A DNA stretch of 64,000 nt from Limnobacter alexandrii (GTDB lineage Bacteria > Pseudomonadota > Gammaproteobacteria > Burkholderiales > Burkholderiaceae_B). Shown piece after piece: positions 7,656-15,878 of this stretch. The position numbers were made by a program, and so were the translations under genes. Position 1 is the first letter of the stretch; each line of letters opens with the position of its first letter. The DNA lies in the NCBI RefSeq assembly GCF_005871185.1, contig NZ_SWKN01000006.1, positions 62,001-126,000 of the forward strand. The letters are read 5' to 3'. The notes below the pieces were generated by a model that ran no database searches, was not told where the DNA came from, and saw only the letters and a program-made list of their open reading frames with translations.

Positions 7656-9800
7656 TTAATTCAGATTGTCTTCCAGCTTTTTGCCTTGAGCGGCCATTTC
7701 CAACAGCATGCTGGCAGGCTTGAAACGCTCGCCGTACTTGGCGGCCAGCTCTTCACAACGCTTCACAAACTGGGGCAAGCCCTTGGCGTTGATGAACTGC
7801 AACATACCGCCTGTGAATGGGGCAAAGCCCAAACCGAAAATGGAACCGATGTTGCCGTCGGCCACTGAACGCAGCACTTTTTCCTGCAAGCAGCGTGCGG
7901 CTTCATTGGCTTGGATGTACATCAAGCGGTCTTGAATTTCCTGTGAACTTGGCTGCTCTTTGGCCAGCGGGAATTCTTCGCTCAAACCTTTCCACAGGGT
8001 TTTGCCGGCGGGGGTGTAGTCGTAGAAACCTTTGCCGTCTTTCTTGCCAATGCGGCCATGCTTTTCAGCCACGGTAATCAGCGTTTTGTAGCCTGGGTGC
8101 TCTGGGAATGTTTGGCCTGCGGCTTCCATGTCTTTCTTGGTTTGCTTCATGATCAGCAAACTAAGGCTCAATGACACTTCGTCGTACAGCGCCAAAGGTG
8201 GCATGGGCATGCCGGCTTCCAGACCCGCCATTTCGATTGAACGTGGGTGAACACCCTCGCCCACCATGGCTGCGGCTTCCATCAGGAATGTGCCGAACAC
8301 ACGGCTTGTAAAGAAGCCGCGGCTGTCGTTCACAACAATTGGTGTTTTACCAATTTGCTGCACGTAGTCGAAGCCCTTGGCCAATGTTTCATCGTCGGTT
8401 TTTTCACCCATGATGATTTCAACCAGCGGCATTTTGTCCACCGGGCTGAAGAAGTGCAAACCGATGAACTGGTTGGGGCGCTTGGAGGCTTCGGCCAGGC
8501 CAGTGATTGGCAGGGTCGACGTGTTAGATGCGTACACTGCAGTTGCAGGAATAACTGCTTCTGCTTTGGCAGTTACATCAGCTTTCACGGCGCGGTCTTC
8601 GAACACGGCTTCGATCACCAAATCTGCGCCTTCCAATTTTGAATAATCGGTGGTGGCAGTAATCAGGTTCAGCAGTGCTTCTTTCTTTTCAGGGGTGCTG
8701 CGCTTTTTGGCAATGGCTTTGTCCAGCAGGTTGGTGCTGTAGGCCTTGCCCTTGTCTGCGCCTTCTTGCGTGGCATCGATCAACACCACTTCAATGCCCA
8801 CTTTCGCAGACACATAGGCAATACCAGCACCCATCATGCCCGCACCCAGCACGCCAATTTTCTTGACCTTGCTTTTCGCGGGTGCGCTTGGGCGGCTTTG
8901 GCCTTTCTTGATGCTGTTGAGCTGATACCACAACGTGTTCATCATGTTCTTGCTTTCTTGCGACAACACGCAAGCAGCGAAGTAACGGCTTTCCACTTTC
9001 AGGCCAGTGTCGATGTCGGTAATACCGCCTTCGAACACGCAGCTTGCAATGTGGGTTAGTGCTGGGTAATTACCAAATGCCTTGGCGTTGGCCATGCTCG
9101 GTGCGATCGCCCAAATTTGCGCAATGGCTGGGTGCTTGGAATCGCCACCGGGAAACTTGAAGCCTTTCACGTCCCATGGCTGCAAGGCTTTGGGGTTGGC
9201 CACTGCCCAGGCGCGTGCCTTGGCAATCATGTCTTCAACAGTGTCTGCCGTGTCTTGAACGATGCCTTTCTTCACAACTTGTTCTACACGCAGTTCAGTG
9301 CCCTGAGTCATCATTTCCAGCGCGCCCTGAATGCCGATCATGCGGGGCAAACGCTGCGTACCACCGCCGCCGGGCAACAGGCCCAGCTTCACTTCGGGCA
9401 AACCGAATTTGGCTTTGGGGTTGTTCAGCGCAATGCGGTGGTTACAAGCCATGGCCAGTTCCAGGCCACCGCCCAATGCGGTGCCGTTCAACGCGCACAC
9501 GATTGGCTTCTCGCACTTTTCCATGCGGCGCAACAGGGTTTTGAAGGCTTCTGCCAAATCAAAAGCCTGTTGTGGATCGGTAATTTTGTAAACCGTGTCC
9601 AGGTCAGCGCCGGCGAGGAATTCTGGCTTGCCGGAAGTCAACACCACGCCTTTTACTGCTGCATCGGTTTCAATGCGGGTCAGGGCTTCCGCAAACGGGC
9701 CCATCAATTCTTCATTCAATACGTTCATGGAACGGCCGGGCATGTCGAGCGTGACTACCGCGATGCCATCCTGACCGAGTTCAAATTTCACTGCACTCAT
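7656..9800 (-). CDS. fadJ: 3-hydroxyacyl-CoA dehydrogenase / enoyl-CoA hydratase (bifunctional, FadJ/FadB type)
   Basis: 714 residues. The N-terminal crotonase domain shows ALGGGLELAMACNHRIA and GLPEVKLGLLPGGGGTQRLPR, containing the two catalytic glutamates. A Rossmann domain begins at IGVLGAGMMGAGIAYVSAKVG, with the HAD motif HFFSPVDKMPLVEII, and the C-terminal HAD domains follow. It hydrates enoyl-CoA and then oxidises 3-hydroxyacyl-CoA with NAD. The start at 9800 (MSAVKFELGQDG) has AGGAG eight bases upstream; the longer frame begins only at TTG. The 21-bp spacing to the thiolase gene marks an operon. Confidence 0.95.
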   Translation of the reverse strand: MSAVKFELGQDGIAVVTLDMPGRSMNVLNEELMGPFAEALTRIETDAAVKGVVLTSGKPEFLAGADLDTVYKITDPQQAFDLAEAFKTLLRRMEKCEKPIVCALNGTALGGGLELAMACNHRIALNNPKAKFGLPEVKLGLLPGGGGTQRLPRMIGIQGALEMMTQGTELRVEQVVKKGIVQDTADTVEDMIAKARAWAVANPKALQPWDVKGFKFPGGDSKHPAIAQIWAIAPSMANAKAFGNYPALTHIASCVFEGGITDIDTGLKVESRYFAACVLSQESKNMMNTLWYQLNSIKKGQSRPSAPAKSKVKKIGVLGAGMMGAGIAYVSAKVGIEVVLIDATQEGADKGKAYSTNLLDKAIAKKRSTPEKKEALLNLITATTDYSKLEGADLVIEAVFEDRAVKADVTAKAEAVIPATAVYASNTSTLPITGLAEASKRPNQFIGLHFFSPVDKMPLVEIIMGEKTDDETLAKGFDYVQQIGKTPIVVNDSRGFFTSRVFGTFLMEAAAMVGEGVHPRSIEMAGLEAGMPMPPLALYDEVSLSLSLLIMKQTKKDMEAAGQTFPEHPGYKTLITVAEKHGRIGKKDGKGFYDYTPAGKTLWKGLSEEFPLAKEQPSSQEIQDRLMYIQANEAARCLQEKVLRSVADGNIGSIFGLGFAPFTGGMLQFINAKGLPQFVKRCEELAAKYGERFKPASMLLEMAAQGKKLEDNLN

Positions 9801-9821
9801 TGTTGTTTCTCCTTCGGCCAA

Positions 9822-11027
9822 TTAAATGCGTTCGATGATGGTGGCAATACCCATGCCGCCGCCCACACACAGTGTGGCCAGGCCCAGGGTTTTGTCTTGC
9901 CGCTCAAGTTCATCGAGCAATGTGCCCAAAATAATTGCGCCGGTTGCGCCCAGTGGGTGACCCATGGCGATCGATCCGCCGTTCACGTTCACGCGGTCCA
10001 GGCTTACGCCCAAATTGCGCGCGGTTTGCATGGGCACTACAGCAAACGCTTCGTTGATTTCCCACAAATCGATGTCGGATGCCTTCAAGCCGGCCTTTTG
10101 CAGGGCTTTCAAGCAGGCCGGGGTTGGGCCAGTCAGCATGATGGTGGGCTCGGAACCGATTACCGCTGCGGCGCGAATACGTGCGCGCGGCTTCATGCCT
10201 GCCTTGCGGCCAGCTTCCTCACTACCCACCAGCACCAGGGCTGCACCGTCCACGATGCCCGAGCTGTTGCCCGCATGGTGAATGTGATTGATGGTTTCAA
10301 CCGTGGTGTACTTGCGCAGGGCCGTGGCGTTAAAGCCCATGCTGCCCATCATGGCAAATGAGGGTTGCAGCGTGGCCAGGCTTTCAACCGTGGCATTTCC
10401 ACGAATGAATTCGTCGTGATCCAGCATGATCAAACCGTTCAGGTCTTTCACGGGCACGCGGCTCTTGTTGAAGCGGCCTTCAGCCTGCGCTTTCGCAGCG
10501 CGACGCTGGCTTTCTACCGCGTAGGTGTCCACATCGGTGCGGCTGAAGCCTTCCAGCGTGCCGATCAGGTCAGCAGAAATACCTTGGGGAATGAAACCGA
10601 GTTTGTCGTTGATGCGGGGGTCCATGAACCACGCGCCGCCATCACTGCCCATGGTCCAGCGGCTCATGCTTTCCACACCGCCGGCAACCACCATGTCTTC
10701 CATGCCGCTGCCCACTTTGGCTGCGGCCAGGTTCACCGATTCCAAACCGGAGGCACAGAAACGTGACTGGGTCACACCTGCCACTGTTTCAGCCCAACCA
10801 GCATCCAGAACGGCCGTACGGGCAATGTCGGCACCCTGCTCGCCCACTGGGGTTACGCAACCCAGCACCACGTCGTCCACCAAACTGGTGTCGAGGTCAT
10901 TGCGCTGCTGCAAAGCGGTCAGCAGGTTGTTGAGCAACCACACTGGTGTGGCCTGGTGCAGGCTACCGTCTTTCTTACCTTTGCCCCGTGGGGTTCTTAC
11001 TGCGTCAAATATCAGTGCCGATGGCAT
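9822..11027 (-). CDS. fadA: Acetyl-CoA C-acyltransferase (3-ketoacyl-CoA thiolase)
   Basis: 401 residues, normal for a degradative thiolase. The nucleophilic cysteine is Cys91 in [10 protein letters not shown]. The catalytic His lies in [10 protein letters not shown] and the second active Cys in TLCVGGGMG near the C terminus. It cleaves 3-ketoacyl-CoA with CoA to release acetyl-CoA. First gene of fadA-fadJ-fadE; the ATG is preceded by AGGAGG. A perfect palindrome about 25-45 bases upstream is a candidate operator. Confidence 0.95.
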   Translation of the reverse strand: MPSALIFDAVRTPRGKGKKDGSLHQATPVWLLNNLLTALQQRNDLDTSLVDDVVLGCVTPVGEQGADIARTAVLDAGWAETVAGVTQSRFCASGLESVNLAAAKVGSGMEDMVVAGGVESMSRWTMGSDGGAWFMDPRINDKLGFIPQGISADLIGTLEGFSRTDVDTYAVESQRRAAKAQAEGRFNKSRVPVKDLNGLIMLDHDEFIRGNATVESLATLQPSFAMMGSMGFNATALRKYTTVETINHIHHAGNSSGIVDGAALVLVGSEEAGRKAGMKPRARIRAAAVIGSEPTIMLTGPTPACLKALQKAGLKASDIDLWEINEAFAVVPMQTARNLGVSLDRVNVNGGSIAMGHPLGATGAIILGTLLDELERQDKTLGLATLCVGGGMGIATIIERI

Positions 11028-11052
11028 CTGTGCCTCCTGGATTTTCGGAATT

Positions 11053-11070
11053 CGGTAATCAAAATTACCG
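11053..11070. promoter_or_regulatory. Candidate operator upstream of fadA (CGGTAAT-CAAA-ATTACCG)
   Basis: Perfect 7-bp inverted repeat with a 4-base centre, lying 26-43 bases before the fadA start codon, where a bound repressor would block transcription or elongation. The form GGTAA-N6-TTACC occurs again at 11164. It does not look like the published PsrA box. The regulator is unknown; a TetR-family protein is a reasonable guess. Confidence 0.55.
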
Positions 11071-11163
11071 TAGTTCTAGTGAATTCTTCACGATCCAGAA
11101 TGGCGATGTGCAAACGCACAATCAACCCAAGAAGTTACTTTAGAGTGTCACCTCTATGCATAT

Positions 11164-11179
11164 GGTAATTTGGCTTACC
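11164..11179. promoter_or_regulatory. Second GGTAA-N6-TTACC palindrome, at the 3' end of vapC
   Basis: GGTAA-TTTGGC-TTACC, the same half-sites and spacing as the palindrome at 11053-11070, 110 bp further upstream of fadA. Two equal sites 110 bp apart suggest cooperative binding or looping at the fadA promoter. The centre bases differ, so this is not a duplicated segment. Confidence 0.4.
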
Positions 11180-11609
11180 GTTTTTCGTCATTGGTGTAGC
11201 TACGGGGCGAGTCGTGCATGAAAAACCTGTCTTGAATGGGCGGCTGCAAGCCCAATTCCTTAACCACCCGCAACAGTTGCATGTCGCGAGTCCATAGCGT
11301 AGCCCCGGGCGACAGCAGCACCGAGGCCAACAAGTGTGTGTCCACATAACCCAGGCCCTGTGCATGCAACTTGCGCAACTCAATCAATTCAAGCACCTCG
11401 GAGGGCGAAGCCAGTACCGTTGGTTGCAGGTCGGCCAGCCAGTTCAGTATGCGGCGCCGGTCTTGAAGATTGGCCAACGCCATTTCACCCAGTACAAATG
11501 GATGACCCAACACGCAACCTTCATTGAGCAGGCGAACCAGCTGAGGCTCGGTCTGATGAAAATGATCAACCCACACCGTGGTGTCCACAAGCACTTTCAC
11601 AGTTGCCAC
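11175..11609 (-). CDS. vapC: PIN-domain ribonuclease toxin, VapC family
   Basis: About 144 residues with the acidic PIN-domain residues in order: Asp9 (LVDTTVWVDHF), Glu42 (LGEMALANL), Asp90 (GYVDTHLLAS) and Asp109 (LWTRDMQLL). VapC toxins are metal-dependent endoribonucleases cutting tRNA or rRNA. It overlaps the upstream antitoxin gene by 13 bp, the usual vapBC coupling. The start is a GTG; a second GTG three codons later is equally possible. All expected catalytic residues are present, so the toxin is probably active. Confidence 0.85.
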   Translation of the reverse strand: MATVKVLVDTTVWVDHFHQTEPQLVRLLNEGCVLGHPFVLGEMALANLQDRRRILNWLADLQPTVLASPSEVLELIELRKLHAQGLGYVDTHLLASVLLSPGATLWTRDMQLLRVVKELGLQPPIQDRFFMHDSPRSYTNDEKR

Positions 11610-11791
11610 TGCCTGCGCGGAATATTTTGCAACTCGGGTTGACTGCCCCCCAAAAGGGCAAGCCTGCGCGCACTTTCACGCTGTATCAGCGCGCGAAGGG
11701 CTTCGCGCAGAAGTTCATTTCGTTCACCAAGGCCAGACAGCTGCTGGGCTTTGGTTAATAATTCATCATCGAGGTTGACGGTGGTTCTCAT
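11597..11791 (-). CDS. vapB: VapB-type antitoxin
   Basis: 64 residues. The N terminus MRTTVNLDDELLTKAQQL is a ribbon-helix-helix DNA-binding segment of the kind found in VapB antitoxins paired with VapC of this size. The remainder is a charged helix ending in Trp/Gln, expected to wrap the toxin. It is the promoter-proximal gene of the pair and would autoregulate it. No clear Shine-Dalgarno is seen. Confidence 0.78.
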   Translation of the reverse strand: MRTTVNLDDELLTKAQQLSGLGERNELLREALRALIQRESARRLALLGGSQPELQNIPRRQWQL

Positions 11792-11890
11792 TGGGCATGG
11801 GCATTCAGTGTTGACCGAACCAACATTAGCACCACATGATTCGCCTTTTGATTCACCCCATTGAACTCACAACAAGTGGGTCCGGTCACT

Positions 11891-12517
11891 ATGAACCCAA
11901 GCGCAAGCAACACCAAATCCGATGTGAATGCCAACCCCGCCACCATGCGAAAAGCCACGCTGGACCGCATTGAAAATGCCGTGCTGGAGCTGTTCACCAA
12001 CGACGATTTCAACAGCGTGCCGCTGATTGAAGTTGCCCGTACGGCCAATGTTTCACTGCAAACCATTTACAAATACTTCGGCAGCAAAGAACAACTGGTG
12101 GCCTATGTGCTGGACTCCACGCTTAGCCGGTTGGCCAACCGCATGATCGACCACCTGGAGGGCATTGAGGATTACCGTGAGCGCCTGCGCAAAACCCTGT
12201 GGGTGATGCTGGACTATTTTGACAAACACCCCAAAGTCATTTTGCTGCTGACCGTGTCCATACCCGCCAGCCGCTATCAAGACTTGCCCGTGTATGAAAG
12301 CCCGGATTTGATGGGCGCATTTCTGGGCATGCTGAAAGAAGGCCAGCACAAAGGAGTGTTCAATGACACGGTTTCCAGCAAGATGTTGCTCGACGTGTTC
12401 ATGGGCGTCTTCGGCCGCGTGGCGCAAATGCATTTTTTGCGCAAGGAAAGCCACAAGCTGATCGACCAGTTTGACGACTTGTTTGGAATTTTGTGGGGGG
12501 CACTGAAGGCACCCTGA
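11891..12517 (+). CDS. TetR/AcrR family transcriptional regulator
   Basis: 208 residues from the ATG at 11891; an upstream TTG could add ten. The N-terminal helix-turn-helix (TLDRIENAVLELF, then VARTANVSLQTIYKYFGSKEQLVAYVL) is typical of TetR repressors. The C-terminal ligand domain gives no named subfamily. It is divergent from vapBC and 0.8 kb from fadA, so it may control the beta-oxidation operon, but no GGTAA-N6-TTACC site is seen before its own gene. Confidence 0.85.
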   Translation: MNPSASNTKSDVNANPATMRKATLDRIENAVLELFTNDDFNSVPLIEVARTANVSLQTIYKYFGSKEQLVAYVLDSTLSRLANRMIDHLEGIEDYRERLRKTLWVMLDYFDKHPKVILLLTVSIPASRYQDLPVYESPDLMGAFLGMLKEGQHKGVFNDTVSSKMLLDVFMGVFGRVAQMHFLRKESHKLIDQFDDLFGILWGALKAP

Positions 12518-12574
12518 CATGGAACCTGCGGTTCGTTCACGCCACTCAATGAAGATCCATCCAACATTGAGCGC

Positions 12575-13828
12575 ATGTCGAACTCTGTCGAAGGTTTTAA
12601 CTCCACAGGCTGGAACAATCTTGCCACGCAGGCTGCACAACCCCTGCCCACTGAATGCGCAAGTGCAGACCTGCCATCGATTGCACCAAACAGCGCTGCC
12701 TGGGCTGCCTTCAAGCAATCCCCGGAAACCCGGCTGGCCTACACCACTCAACTAAACACGTCGATCAAAACCATTCAGCAATTCCTGGGGGAGCATGCCA
12801 ATGTGGGCATTGAACGGCAACAGGCCTTGGGCAATCTGAACGAATTTCTGCACGCCCGGGTCAATTGCAGTGCCAAGCAACTTTCCCCCCTCGTCATCAA
12901 CGAATCCAGGCGCAACCTGAACCTGTTTGCGCAGCAACTGAACAACCCCAATATACCTGCAGACAAAAAACTGTCTTGTGCACTGGCGCTTGCGCAAGGT
13001 TTGGGGGTGTGCAACGAAGGTGAGACACTGAACATTCTTGAGTGCACACAACAATTGTGCAGCCAACAAACCGGGCTGGCTGGTGTGCTGACCCGCACCA
13101 AAAACAGCTTGGTGGAACAACACCTGCAACAACTGGTCAAGCATGAGGACCAACCCAGATTGAATGAAAATCTGGCCCAACAGCTGGAAATTCACCATGT
13201 TCAGGCGTTGAAGAACCATGTGGCAGGACAATGGGGATTAAGCGTTGTTGAAGACCGTTATGCCACGGCAGACTATCAAGCCCGGGCTGGACAAATGGCC
13301 GATGAGTTGCTGCGGCAAACCATTACGCCTGCCGTGTTGGCCAACACGGTGGCCGAGCAAATTGCGCAAGCTCTCTGTAGCCACTCGAACAATGGCCTAA
13401 GCGAAGGCATGGCCACAGACCAATTGAAAACCGAACCGTTGCGACGAGCCATTGAAGCAGAATTTGGTCCGGGAATTGAACTGGAACACTGCCTTGAATT
13501 CAACGAGGATTATTCAATGGTGCGTTTGAAACCCCAACGCGACATTGCGTTGCATGTACTGCACAATTGCCAGAAAATCGGATTGATTCACCCCCATGCG
13601 GATCTGGAAAGTTTGCTGAAACAAGCAGTGGCCAACCTGAAGGACTGCATCGAGAAGGTGAGTTCACTGCGTGGGGCTGTGGCTCTCCGACCAACCACGT
13701 CATACTTCTTGCCAAACTTCTGGAGCGGTTGCACCAATTTGCTGATCCCGGAACACAAATGCCGGCAGGAAGAAAACCAGTCCAAAGCACTTTTGGCAGC
13801 ACTTCGACGCCTCGACATTCGGGCCTAA
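12575..13828 (+). CDS. Unrecognised helical cytosolic protein
   Basis: 417 residues that I cannot assign to a family. It has no signal peptide and no membrane segment. It is Gln/Leu/Asn-rich, strongly helical in character, with scattered cysteines (for example LSCALALAQGLGVCNEG near residue 145). The first 50 residues are Ser/Asn/Ala-rich and look disordered. It begins 57 bp after the TetR gene in the same direction and ends before the amtB regulatory region. The disordered N terminus followed by a helical body resembles some secreted effectors, but no secretion system is visible here and this is only a suggestion. The coding status is supported by length and start placement. Confidence 0.6.
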   Translation: MSNSVEGFNSTGWNNLATQAAQPLPTECASADLPSIAPNSAAWAAFKQSPETRLAYTTQLNTSIKTIQQFLGEHANVGIERQQALGNLNEFLHARVNCSAKQLSPLVINESRRNLNLFAQQLNNPNIPADKKLSCALALAQGLGVCNEGETLNILECTQQLCSQQTGLAGVLTRTKNSLVEQHLQQLVKHEDQPRLNENLAQQLEIHHVQALKNHVAGQWGLSVVEDRYATADYQARAGQMADELLRQTITPAVLANTVAEQIAQALCSHSNNGLSEGMATDQLKTEPLRRAIEAEFGPGIELEHCLEFNEDYSMVRLKPQRDIALHVLHNCQKIGLIHPHADLESLLKQAVANLKDCIEKVSSLRGAVALRPTTSYFLPNFWSGCTNLLIPEHKCRQEENQSKALLAALRRLDIRA

Positions 13829-13849
13829 GCCACCACACCCGAAACAACT

Positions 13850-13866
13850 TGCACCACAAGTGTGCA
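13850..13866. promoter_or_regulatory. NtrC-binding-site-like palindrome upstream of amtB
   Basis: TGCACCACAAGTGTGCA, 17 bases, close to the NtrC consensus TGCACC-N5-GGTGCA and with perfect TTGCAC/GTGCAA outer arms. It lies just upstream of a sigma-54-type promoter and before an ammonium transporter gene, the expected context for nitrogen-limitation control. Confidence 0.65.
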
Positions 13867-13883
13867 AAATCAGCTTCAAAAGC

Positions 13884-13899
13884 GGGCATTGTTTTTGCA
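13884..13899 (+). promoter_or_regulatory. Sigma-54 (RpoN) promoter of amtB
   Basis: GGGCATTGTTTTTGCA carries the invariant GG and GC ten bases apart (13885-13886 and 13897-13898) and agrees well with TGGCAC-N5-TTGCA. Transcription would start near 13910, 33 bases before the amtB ATG. Confidence 0.65.
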
Positions 13900-13942
13900 A
13901 CTAATGCCCCACTTTCAACCATAAACCTGAAAATTCACCAAA

Positions 13943-15148
13943 ATGGAACAAATTACTCTCGCACTGGACACTCTTTTTGTGCTTCTAGGCGCCATCATGG
14001 TGCTTGCAATGCACGCTGGTTTTGCATTTCTGGAAGTGGGCACGGTGCGCCACAAAAACCAGGTTAATGCGCTTGTCAAAATTCTGGCCGATTTTTCGGT
14101 CAGCACCATCAGTTATTTTTTCATCGGTTACGCAATTGCCTACGGCGTGGGTTTTTACGAACCCGCCACTGTACTCAACGAGGGCAACGGCTACTCACTG
14201 GTGAAGTTCTTCTTCCTGCTCACCTTCGCAGCCGCCATTCCCGCCATTGTGTCAGGCGGCATTGCTGAACGCGCGCGCTTTGTGCCCCAGCTGGTGGCCA
14301 CAGCCGCTTTGGTGGGTCTGGTTTACCCCATATTCGAGGGCATGGTCTGGAACGGCAACTATGGCTTTCAGGAATGGTTGACCGCCAGCTTTGGCGCGCC
14401 TTTTATGGACTTCGCCGGCAGTGTGGTGGTTCATGCGGTGGGTGGCTGGATTGCACTGGCTGCCGTGCTGCTGCTGGGCTCACGCCGTGGCCGCTACACC
14501 AAGGACGGTCGCATCAGCTCGCACCCGCCTTCCTCCATTCCTTTCTTGGCCTTGGGCAGCTGGGTATTGGCCGTGGGCTGGTTTGGCTTTAATGTGATGA
14601 GCGCCCAGAAAATTGAAGGCATCTCAGGGCTGGTCGCCGTGAACAGCCTGATGGCCATGGTGGGCGGCACGCTGGGCGCCTTGGCCGCAGGTCGCAATGA
14701 CCCAGGCTTTGCCTACAACGGCCCCTTGGCTGGCCTGGTGGCCGTGTGTGCCGGCAGCAATATCATGCACCCCTTGGGTTCGCTGGCTGTGGGCTCTATT
14801 GCAGGTGTGCTGTTTGTGTACATGTTCACGCTGACCCAAAACCGCTTGAAAATCGACGATGTGTTGGGTGTGTGGCCATTGCATGGCATTTGTGGCGCCT
14901 TTGGTGGCATTGCAGCAGGCGTGTTTGGTCAGCAAGCCCTGGGCGGCATGGGTGGCGTTTCGTTCATGAGCCAACTGATTGGTACTGTGGCGGGTGTGGG
15001 CTTCGCACTGGTGGGCGGCTTCGTGGTCTACGGCTTGCTGAAAATGACTGTGGGCATTCGCTTGAGTGACGAAGAAGAATTCAACGGTGCCGACCTGACC
15101 ATTCACAAAGTCAGTGCCAGCCCCGAGCGCGAAACCAGCAGCTGGTAA
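13943..15148 (+). CDS. amtB: Ammonium transporter, Amt family
   Basis: 401 residues with eleven expected membrane helices. The Amt signature is plain: HAGFAFLEVGTVRHKNQVN near residues 24-42, and the twin pore histidines, His164 (VVHAVGGW) and His314 (PLHGICGAF). It conducts ammonium/ammonia across the inner membrane under nitrogen limitation. The regulatory sites upstream support NtrC/RpoN control. The usual partner glnK is not beside it, so the PII regulator must be encoded elsewhere. Confidence 0.95.
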   Translation: MEQITLALDTLFVLLGAIMVLAMHAGFAFLEVGTVRHKNQVNALVKILADFSVSTISYFFIGYAIAYGVGFYEPATVLNEGNGYSLVKFFFLLTFAAAIPAIVSGGIAERARFVPQLVATAALVGLVYPIFEGMVWNGNYGFQEWLTASFGAPFMDFAGSVVVHAVGGWIALAAVLLLGSRRGRYTKDGRISSHPPSSIPFLALGSWVLAVGWFGFNVMSAQKIEGISGLVAVNSLMAMVGGTLGALAAGRNDPGFAYNGPLAGLVAVCAGSNIMHPLGSLAVGSIAGVLFVYMFTLTQNRLKIDDVLGVWPLHGICGAFGGIAAGVFGQQALGGMGGVSFMSQLIGTVAGVGFALVGGFVVYGLLKMTVGIRLSDEEEFNGADLTIHKVSASPERETSSW

Positions 15149-15161
15149 TTCGCGGCAAGGT

Positions 15162-15863
15162 TTATTTCGACATGATCTCCAGGGCTTCTGAGTAGAAGTC
15201 CCTGCGGATCAACACCAATACGATCAAGGCACTGAAGGCCATCAGCAAGCCTGGGTGAATCATCCAGGTCACTGATGCAATTCCAAAATAGTAACTCCGC
15301 AAGCCCCGGTTGAATTCGTCCCCTGCCAGGCTGTTAATTCTCGCCATGCGCGACACATAGGACTCGTTGTACTCTTTGTCGGGGTTTCCATCGGGCGCAG
15401 CACCGACCAAAATAGTAAGCAGGTTGAACTGCCGCAAGCTCCAGGTGAATTTGAAATAGGCCACCACAAACACAGTGAGCACCAACAGCACTTTGATTTC
15501 CATCAAACCACGGCTTACCTCGCGGCTAAATGGCAGGTCGCTGGTGATGTTCACCAGTTGATCCAGCGTACCCAGCAAGGCAAACAAACCCGCAATAATG
15601 TAAATGGTGGTGTTGGCATAAAAAGTAACGCTATTGACCAGGTTGCCGATCAGCGCCGTGTCGCCCACCCGGTTGCTGCGGCCGAGCATTTCACGAGCCC
15701 ACAGCTTTCGAAATTCATGCGTTTTTTGCGACAGGCCATGTCGACCAAAACGGCTGCGGCCGTCAAATACGTAGTTGTAACCACGAAAGCAAATGACGAA
15801 GAACCCCACGGCGATCCAGTCAAATACTGTGAGTAAGGAAATTGCGTTTTGAACTGCAGTCAT
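15162..15863 (-). CDS. DUF599 family membrane protein
   Basis: 233 residues with about four hydrophobic segments and the conserved stretch of the DUF599 family (an early WAREML and a later MARINSLAGDEFNRGLRSYYF). Members are membrane proteins of unknown function in Proteobacteria and plants. It ends convergently with amtB and starts 15 bp after the glycosyltransferase gene, so it may be the last member of the tamA-tamB-glycosyltransferase transcript. Confidence 0.8.
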   Translation of the reverse strand: MTAVQNAISLLTVFDWIAVGFFVICFRGYNYVFDGRSRFGRHGLSQKTHEFRKLWAREMLGRSNRVGDTALIGNLVNSVTFYANTTIYIIAGLFALLGTLDQLVNITSDLPFSREVSRGLMEIKVLLVLTVFVVAYFKFTWSLRQFNLLTILVGAAPDGNPDKEYNESYVSRMARINSLAGDEFNRGLRSYYFGIASVTWMIHPGLLMAFSALIVLVLIRRDFYSEALEIMSK

Positions 15864-15878
15864 GATGCCCTTTGTTGA

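Noticed and set aside
9117-10361. A 414-codon plus-strand frame across fadJ and fadA
   Set aside because: It lies opposite two certain enzymes, spans their gap, and its sequence is His/Gln/Ala-rich with no family character.
11175-11791. VapBC as evidence for a mobile island
   Set aside because: No integrase, transposase, direct repeats or tRNA boundary nearby; the pair sits between ordinary genes.
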